Shown here: positions 29,649-36,287 of the stretch, piece by piece
How positions within the stretch are numbered: the first letter of the stretch is position 1
Layout: each line of letters starts with the position of its first letter
From: Nemertoderma westbladi
Taxonomy: Eukaryota; Xenacoelomorpha; Nemertodermatida; Nemertodermatidae
DNA length: 36,287 bases
NCBI GenBank assembly: GCA_032718475.1
Contig: JAUCBJ010005469.1
Span: forward strand, 1 to 36,287
Direction: 5' to 3'
Position numbers and translations under genes: made by a program
Notes under the pieces: generated by a model
The model's input: the letters and a program-made list of their open reading frames with translations, nothing else
The model's database searches: none
Told to the model about the DNA's origin: nothing

Positions 29649-29804
29649 TTTCCCTGGATAAGTAAACAGCAATTTGAATAAGGAAAACTTGCAGGTGGAG
29701 ATATTACAAAGGGCCGGGATACAGTGTATGCTATGGGTGTTGAGATTGTGTGACAATTCAATGCTGACTTTTATGTCGATGTTGATGGAGTTGCTGTTCG
29801 TTAT

Positions 29805-30095
29805 TGTACGTTATTGTTCGTTAGTTCATTTGTTTGCATTCGTTTGTTCATTCGTTCACATTGTTTGTTCATTCATTCCTTTGTTTGTTCATTTGTTTGT
29901 TCATTTGTTTGTTCATTTGTTTGTTCATTTATTTGTTTGCTTGTTTGTTCATTCATTCATTTGTTTGTTCAGTTGTTTCTTCATTTGATTGTTAATTCAT
30001 TCATTCGTTCATTCCTTCATTCGTTTGTTCATTCTTTTTTCTGGGCTTGGTTAGCCAAGGGAAAGACATGAGGGTTGTTTGTTCATTCATTCGTG
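29805..30095. repeat. (ttcattygtttg)n-type simple repeat
   Basis: ttgtttgttcattcat and close variants repeat through this stretch, creating long Phe/Val/Cys/Ser frames that are not genes. Confidence 0.9.
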
Positions 30096-30099
30096 AATA

Positions 30100-32280
30100 A
30101 CTCCACATACTATCCCAGCTCAACCGGCCCAAAAATGTTTCTCCTTGACTCAGTGTCCTTGCCTGTATTCCTAACAATTAGTGTTGATGACAGTGTTGAT
30201 AACAGCTAAGAGTGTTGAAAGACATAAAAGACATGTTATTGGAAATATGGTTCACCAAATATATTGTCAAAAAAACAGAATGATGGGGTCTTTGTTTTTT
30301 TGACGATATCCATGAAGTACATTGTATTTCTTATACCAACTAACTTTGGGTGAAGGGTACCAATCCATTGTACCTATCCATACCTATAGATCCTATATAT
30401 GTGTTGTAAAAACAACCTCCATGTGTTGTTGGTATAAAAGATGATATGTGGAAACATGGGAAGGACACTGAGGAAAATACATAAAGTAGGAAATGCACTA
30501 TGATTTGTAATATTATTAAGAGTCATAAGAGTCCAAAGTCTCTGTAAAGCATGATGGCTACTATTCAATATTTTTTTTATATTTTTGATCAAATCTAGCA
30601 TAATCGAGATTTTTGATCAGCATTCCCATTCATGCTTCTGTCTCCACACCCATACCCACGCCTATCCCACGACGACTATCACATGCCATTGCATATTTAC
30701 CATTTGCAGTTACTGACCTTACAAAAATTAGAAATGGAAAATGTACAAGAGTCTCTCCTTATAAATTAACAATTCCGTCAGTCATCAGATTGGGTTTGCA
30801 AGTTGTATATGTAACATTTATGCAATAACTGAATAAGTTACTGCATCATCCTTGATAAGGAGATGAGTTCTCTTAATCGATAGAAAAAGTAAACATTTAT
30901 TTAGAAACAATCGTTTCTAACATTGAACCCAGCTTTCCCATTCAGTTAAAACATCAGATATTGGTAATATTTTTAGATAATCATGTATGCTCTATGCATT
31001 ATATATCTGAATGAAAAATGTATGTCTTGTAAATCTAAGTACATAACACATTGATAGTAGTAAGTGTGATTACAATATAACAATTTAGCAATTTATTATT
31101 ATTTGTTATTATTTACTGGGAAAAACTGAATTCACATGAAGTACTGGGGATGTGAATGGGAAAGTTGGGAAACTGGGAAAGCTACCTGTATCAGGGCACT
31201 TTGCCCTCTCCATTCCTGATAATTAAGCTTCAACAGCACCCAAGTGCATCTTCCTTGGTGAGTCTGGAGTGAGCCAGTTCTTATTAAATATGATGCAGAT
31301 GGTGAAATTATAAATTCGTTTTAATGTATGATTGCAATCTTTATTGACATCTTTCTGCAGAACTGTGAATATATAACTTCTGCCTGGGTCTTTTGGTGTG
31401 CATGGTCCCAATGAGTTTGCGCAGTGAATTACAATGTATCACAAGGGTCACCATGATGAACTTCCGCAGTCAAGAACTTCCACAGTATTATCATTGTCAT
31501 GAATGTTGTGCATTCGCACTTGGGTTATGAAACTTAAGTATTGGGTTTCAAAGTTTCTTCTTGAAATGAGCAACTTGTTTATTCTTAATTTGAATCCCCC
31601 TTACCCTCTTCGCATGCTCATGACGTGACCTCTCGAAGTATATACTTAATGTATTTAATAATTTTCTTGAGTGGACGACCATTGACACTCTCACCAGTAA
31701 ATCCACAGGCTCGTAGTTTATAAAAAAAATCATGGATATGGGGGACCTCTGTTAGTAAACAATTATTAAAGGTTGATGATTGTTTTGAGAGATGCAGGTT
31801 TTATAAAACTCAAAATATCGAGTTAGATATACAGATTCGGAATAATCAAATTCCGAATCGATTCAAATTCAGAATCGCTCAGAGGCCAGTCTCTGAGATA
31901 CTGTGAGACACATGGTTGATGATTGGTCATTATTTCAATCAAATCCTTAGAAAATTATTCTTTGTGGACCTCCAACAAAATTTGGCTAGGTGGTTCTGAA
32001 GAAGCTTCTCCAATGCATGATTATATATAATTCTTAATAAACATGTATATAAAGTATATATTAAGTAAGTTGGCGCTTGACGCTTTTCTTGGCAGATCGG
32101 ATATCCTTCAATAGTTCAGAATTCTACAAAAAGAATCCCAAAGAGCGTTTATAACAATTCCTGACCTATTAGTATCTAAAGATCGAGTACTCAAAGCCCT
32201 AGATCTGACAGAGAAGAATCCATTTCCTGGTGGAATAGAAGCGGGATTTACAGTCCAACCATCAGAACGAAGTGGAAGAA
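30100..32280. other. AT-rich non-coding DNA
   Basis: Only short unsupported ORFs (for example 30613-30826). No repeats of note were recognised. Confidence 0.5.
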
Positions 32281-32281
32281 T

Positions 32282-32345
32282 GTCCAGCTCCAAAGAGGCG
32301 ATATTACAATACAGTCCAGCTCCAAAGAGGCGATATTACAATACA
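32282..32345. repeat. Perfect 32 bp tandem duplication
   Basis: gtccagctccaaagaggcgatattacaataca is followed directly by an identical copy. Recent slippage or duplication. Confidence 0.95.
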
Positions 32346-34370
32346 CTTGTCACCACATAAAGAAACAAAGAAACTCTGCTGTTTCGTCAAGAAATCCTTC
32401 TAAGTGCAAAATCTTTTTAGCAAAAAGAATCACTGATGTACAACAAAGAAGTGGCACAAATTATTAAACTGTCGAAGACACCTAATTCCCAATAACTAAT
32501 TAACGCTGGGAGAGAATTGGTTTCTAAAAATTTGGGAAAGTCACTGTCAAGCAATTTGCCAATGATGTATTACATTTTTTTGAGCAACATGGCAACATAA
32601 TAATAGTTGAAAATGTTACCAGGACTTGTATATTTAACATTACTACATACTTAAGGAAGTTCCAGGGGCAGCATATTGAACCAACTAATTTAGGCACTAC
32701 ATACATTTAGAAAGAGCAATCAAATAAAATGCCACAAATTACTAATGAACTATGTAGTAGCCTGTCCCTAAAACCTGTTAGCATGCTGTGCATTGCACTA
32801 AACGCTGTCAGTAAAGTCAACTATGATCCACGATCTGCTGTTGCAAAGTTCTCAATTATGAGAGATGAAACAAGCAACCTGATGCAGAAGTATATACTCA
32901 ATTTTATTCCTATTCGAAATTTCAAATTATTAACCATTATTTAACCGTTATGCACTACTAACCTTTGTTTCTCATTTAGTTTAGCTGCTATGTACTGTGT
33001 TCATGTGACTAAGGTGTTAGAATTATCTGAATCTTAGATGTTTACCACTGGAGATGCAGTTTATTAATTATTGTTGATAATTAATTTTAATTTCTGGTGT
33101 AATTCAGAGTGTGTTCATTGTATATCCGTTATTTGTCATTTATAAAAATATTAGGAATTAGACTATCCTTCGTTTCATAGTTAGTTTAAAAACTGTTATG
33201 TACTAACCTTATCTGTTTATCAGACTTTATAGGCCTACTAAACTTACGTTTCTCAGTTAGTTTACTGTTATATGTATACTTTCATTTCTCAGTTAGTTTA
33301 ACTTATAAAGTAAATCTGAGGCAGGGTGATGTGGGCATGTGATAGACACACATGCGGCACTGGGCGGTGGGCAAAAGGCAGGTAAGACTGCACCTACATT
33401 GACACCTGGCTTGCATCCCAAAACACTAAGATTGGTTTATTTGTTTATTAGTTATTATGTTTATTGGTTTATTTATTAACAAACTTTGAAGCGCCAACAT
33501 TTCCTGAATCATTTACAACTCTATGATTAATATATTTTCGGATGCCTAGGCAAAGTAGCCCTTATGAGTGAGCAGCATCAGTAGTGACAATGGCATTGCT
33601 GAGTGTCTGGTATGATCTGGCACAGTATGCATAAACATCTTGCCTGCAATATACCACCAACCAGCAGTCATTTTCGAAGATGGTACTTGCCTTTACTTAC
33701 TGAGGTCTCATCTACTTGGAAGTTTATAAATGTCCCTTTATTTATAGGTCTTGTAGTTATTGAATAAGGCAATATTTTCATAACGTAGTTAATATAGTCG
33801 GTTGTAAAGGCAAACACAACAACTAGCCCTGGCAACTAAATAACCCCACCATTCATGCCCTTAGCAAGCAGAACAGTAGGTTGGGCCTATAATGTACCAG
33901 GCCTACATCAAAGCCCAATACAGATAGAAAGAATACTGAGTGAGACAGACTATAGATATACTACAGTATTATGGAGCCAACCATTACAGTTAACCAATAC
34001 AGCAAACTTAAACAGGTCTATAACTACTGTACTAGAGTAGAGTAGTCTGGTAGTAGGATATCTAGGGAGTAGATATCTTAAGAACGGACCAAGCTATGAA
34101 CAAACTTCAGATTTATAATCCTGATGAAATTTTGCATTGGATAAAATTAAAAAATGTATAAAAAATCATAGGTGTTGTGTACCAAATAGATTTGCGCAAA
34201 CCTTCCTAATAGTTGGATTTTAGGGCAGCTAGGGAAGGTTCACCTATAAGGAATAATCCAAAATTATGTATAGGGAAATACCACTTTTTAATTATTTTGA
34301 AATGTTGACCTTTTTGGAAATATTTTGCAGTTTTTGACACATTTTTCGAATTTAAAAATTCCTACTTCCC
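32346..34370. other. AT-rich non-coding DNA
   Basis: A less AT-rich block at 33318-33430 (gaggcagggtgatgtgggcatg onward) is the only conspicuous patch, possibly a repeat fragment. No gene. Confidence 0.45.
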
Positions 34371-34620
34371 AGTTGGTCTTTGTGGGGCGAGCCACGAAGT
34401 GAGAGAGCCTTAGCGTAGTGGTACCATTAATCAACCTGTCGTTCTGTCGTTCTGTCGTTCTGTCGCGTTTTTTTTCAGTATTTTATTTTAAACGTTAATA
34501 ACTCGGCCAATCCTTGATGAAATCTATCCAAACTTGGTACACATGTTGTTTGGCAAAAGTTTGAAAATTTTCCAAGTAGAATTTGCGTGGGGCCTTCGTG
34601 CAGCATCAGTGTAACTGTTA
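34371..34620. repeat. Probable dispersed repeat fragment
   Basis: gtggggcgagccacgaagtg at 34382, an 8 bp repeat (gttctgtc, four times, 34440-34466) and a following phrase (aataactcggccaatccttg) have the look of a dispersed repeat terminus. No partner is found inside the window. Confidence 0.3.
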
Positions 34621-35400
34621 TTGTAGTTATAATATATTTATTTATCCAAAATTAACATGCGTTAAATTATTATTACTGTAGGATAAATCAGCTGGTTTTC
34701 TGACAAATTTTGCAAAACATAGGGGCTGTCTGCCAATCTGCATGTACCATTTGTACCGGTACTGTCAGGCTGTAATACAGGTCAGCCGGTACCATACACT
34801 GCAGACATGCCATATCATGTAATCTAAACATGGCCCCGGAAACCCTTGCGGTGATTATAGTTTAGGCCTAATTAGCCTAGTAGTACCGGTAATAATAATA
34901 TAATAGTTTAGATAGTTCAGTAGTTACCGCTAATCATTCAGTCATTGGCACGGTACACCGTATTGCTGTACTGCCGTTCAGCCGTTGTAGTGCGCACCGT
35001 AGGTACCACCCATGCGTAGGCTTACTGTGCTGATTATGGTTTGATTGATTGATTGTTTTTTACACATAATTAAACCTTTTAAAATTCACAATAATACATT
35101 TATAAAGATTACGTTACGATATTAGGCCTACAGTACAAGTAGGCCTAATAACACTAGATATTTAGGAGCACCAATACTGATTTATGTAGATAGTCAACTT
35201 ATAAAATGTTTATTTACTTACATAAAAGGTTCTAGTGTAAGGATAGCCTCATGAGGTATATACCTCGTTTCCATGAGGGTCCTATAATAATTTTCATACT
35301 CTAATATTTAAAGCTAGTCAGACTGTGGTACCTAAGCTATATACTGTTAGGTATATTGCTGTATTGGGGTGGGGTTAGGAATAATCCATTTGTTTTAGCA
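34621..35400. other. AT-rich DNA with TACCGGTA and TAGGCCTA motifs
   Basis: No gene. ttgtaccggtactgt, tagtaccggtaataat and several aggccta words occur as in the BEL leader. A perfect 14 bp palindrome gaggtatatacctc sits at 35253-35266. Confidence 0.5.
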
Positions 35401-35408
35401 TTGAACTG

Positions 35409-36158
35409 TTGAATCCCCTTATTTATTATAAAACCATTGGAAATATTCGCAAAATGCCGCTCCATTACTGTCTGATGTCTGAAACGCTCCCGACAGTCCG
35501 ATGTATCTGGACCCGAGCAGCCGAGTTGCTTCAAGAGGTGATTAACGGGGGAATACTACGGAATTGCTTGTTTGTCAGTACGATTCTATTTGGGTATTTA
35601 CTACACTCAGACACTGGGAATACGGCGGTCGGTCAGATCGTAATGCGGGCCACTGCCAAGTTCATCATGCCTCACTCCGGTCACCCACCTTGGAGTGCGG
35701 TGGGAAGAGTCCCACTTACTGACTTACGTCGACGACTGGACGAATCGACGAGGATTGCGATCTGGGTTTAGCGGCGGCCCGGATCCTGGGATCTCCTGGG
35801 GGAAATGGTTGAACGTTGGGCAGTCGTTATCGCACTGGATTACGTTCTCTGTGACGCGAAAGTGTGAAGCGAATTCGTTGTCGAATTGGGTCGGAAGCTG
35901 CGGGAATTCTACTGTTCTACGGGAGTAAACCGCAGCGGTCCGGTGACTCTGACTACGGACGGATACTACTGGGATAAGCAGGTATTTCGATAGAGTTTCT
36001 CGTATTCTCGATGCTCGAGGCGGATAGAGAGTTGGTTGTGTTGGGCGGTGTTGTTCAATTCTATCAAACATATTAAATAATTGGTAAAATAATAAAAACA
36101 CACCAGATAAAGATACTGAGCTTATGGTAAAGAGATAGGCCGAACTTACAATTTCCAA
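35409..36158. other. CpG-rich patch with opposed open frames
   Basis: A plus frame of 120 codons (35409-35771) reads LPTVRCIWTRAAELLQEVIN and LFVSTILFGYLLHSDTGNTA. A minus frame of 144 codons (36158-35724) reads EFPQLPTQFDNEFASHFRVT and NDCPTFNHFPQEIPGSGPP. CpG density is clearly higher than next door. I could not choose between them or recognise either. It may be a promoter-like island, a retroelement remnant or a gene exon running off the window. Confidence 0.3.
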
Positions 36159-36287
36159 ATAGATTGTTCATATAATAAATATATTTTTGGTATTTGATTT
36201 CAAGATAAGGGGGGGGGGGGCTGGACGCAATAAAAATTCATCCCTCTCCAGGGGAAATTGGACGCAAATAACAACAGCTGATTACTC

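Noticed and set aside
29674-30071. Plus-strand ORFs rich in FVCSFVHLFV
   Set aside because: Low-complexity translation of the ttcattygtttg repeat.

Overview
This window is animal genomic DNA, most likely from a marine invertebrate; the clade cannot be fixed from sequence alone. The evidence is spliceosomal introns with GT/AG ends and preserved phase, LINE, hAT and BEL/Pao retroelement coding sequence, a tRNA-derived SINE, AT-rich intergenic DNA, and frequent TAGGCCTA and TACCGGTA palindromes. I see no convincing intact host gene. The window is a graveyard of mobile elements.

Region by region. Positions 1-6600 hold a decayed non-LTR retrotransposon (end of the endonuclease, RT, C-terminal domain) split by a 4.7 kb hAT transposon at 1650-6323. 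The hAT has matching terminal inverted repeats, a near-perfect 8 bp target duplication, and a broken transposase gene with two recognisable introns. Positions 6701-17813 are bracketed by two identical 152 bp direct repeats and contain a BEL/Pao-type element: a long leader rich in tandem repeats (38 bp x3, 289 bp x2, a TACCGGTA array), then a long gag-protease frame (10156-14607). That frame has one in-frame stop and has lost the RT, RNase H core and integrase. A 3 kb tail follows, with a diverged 177 bp tandem repeat and small CpG-rich ORFs. Positions 17814-19930 hold a 24 bp minisatellite, a LINE 3'-end scrap, a tRNA-headed SINE and a repeat-like ORF that shares a 22 bp motif with the minisatellite locus.

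Positions 19960-26700 form a long run of plus-strand coding debris of unknown family. It is possibly an old integrated virus or large DNA element, and it is interrupted by a minus-strand LINE fragment (20556-21303). Positions 26700-28330 are AT-rich DNA with a TTGA repeat and an acidic ORF remnant. Positions 28331-29635 are a foldback element built from inverted arrays of a 15-16 bp unit, flanked by a candidate 13 bp target duplication. From about 30100 to the end is mostly non-coding AT-rich DNA with small repeats and one CpG-rich patch (35400-36000).

The genes do not form a pathway; they record successive insertions. Best leads for follow-up are the foldback element, the unassigned coding island at 19960-26700, and the BEL leader, whose 289 bp duplication has a 128 bp core with one mismatch and a candidate RNA stem. 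All family calls rest on motif recognition by eye; no database search was possible.
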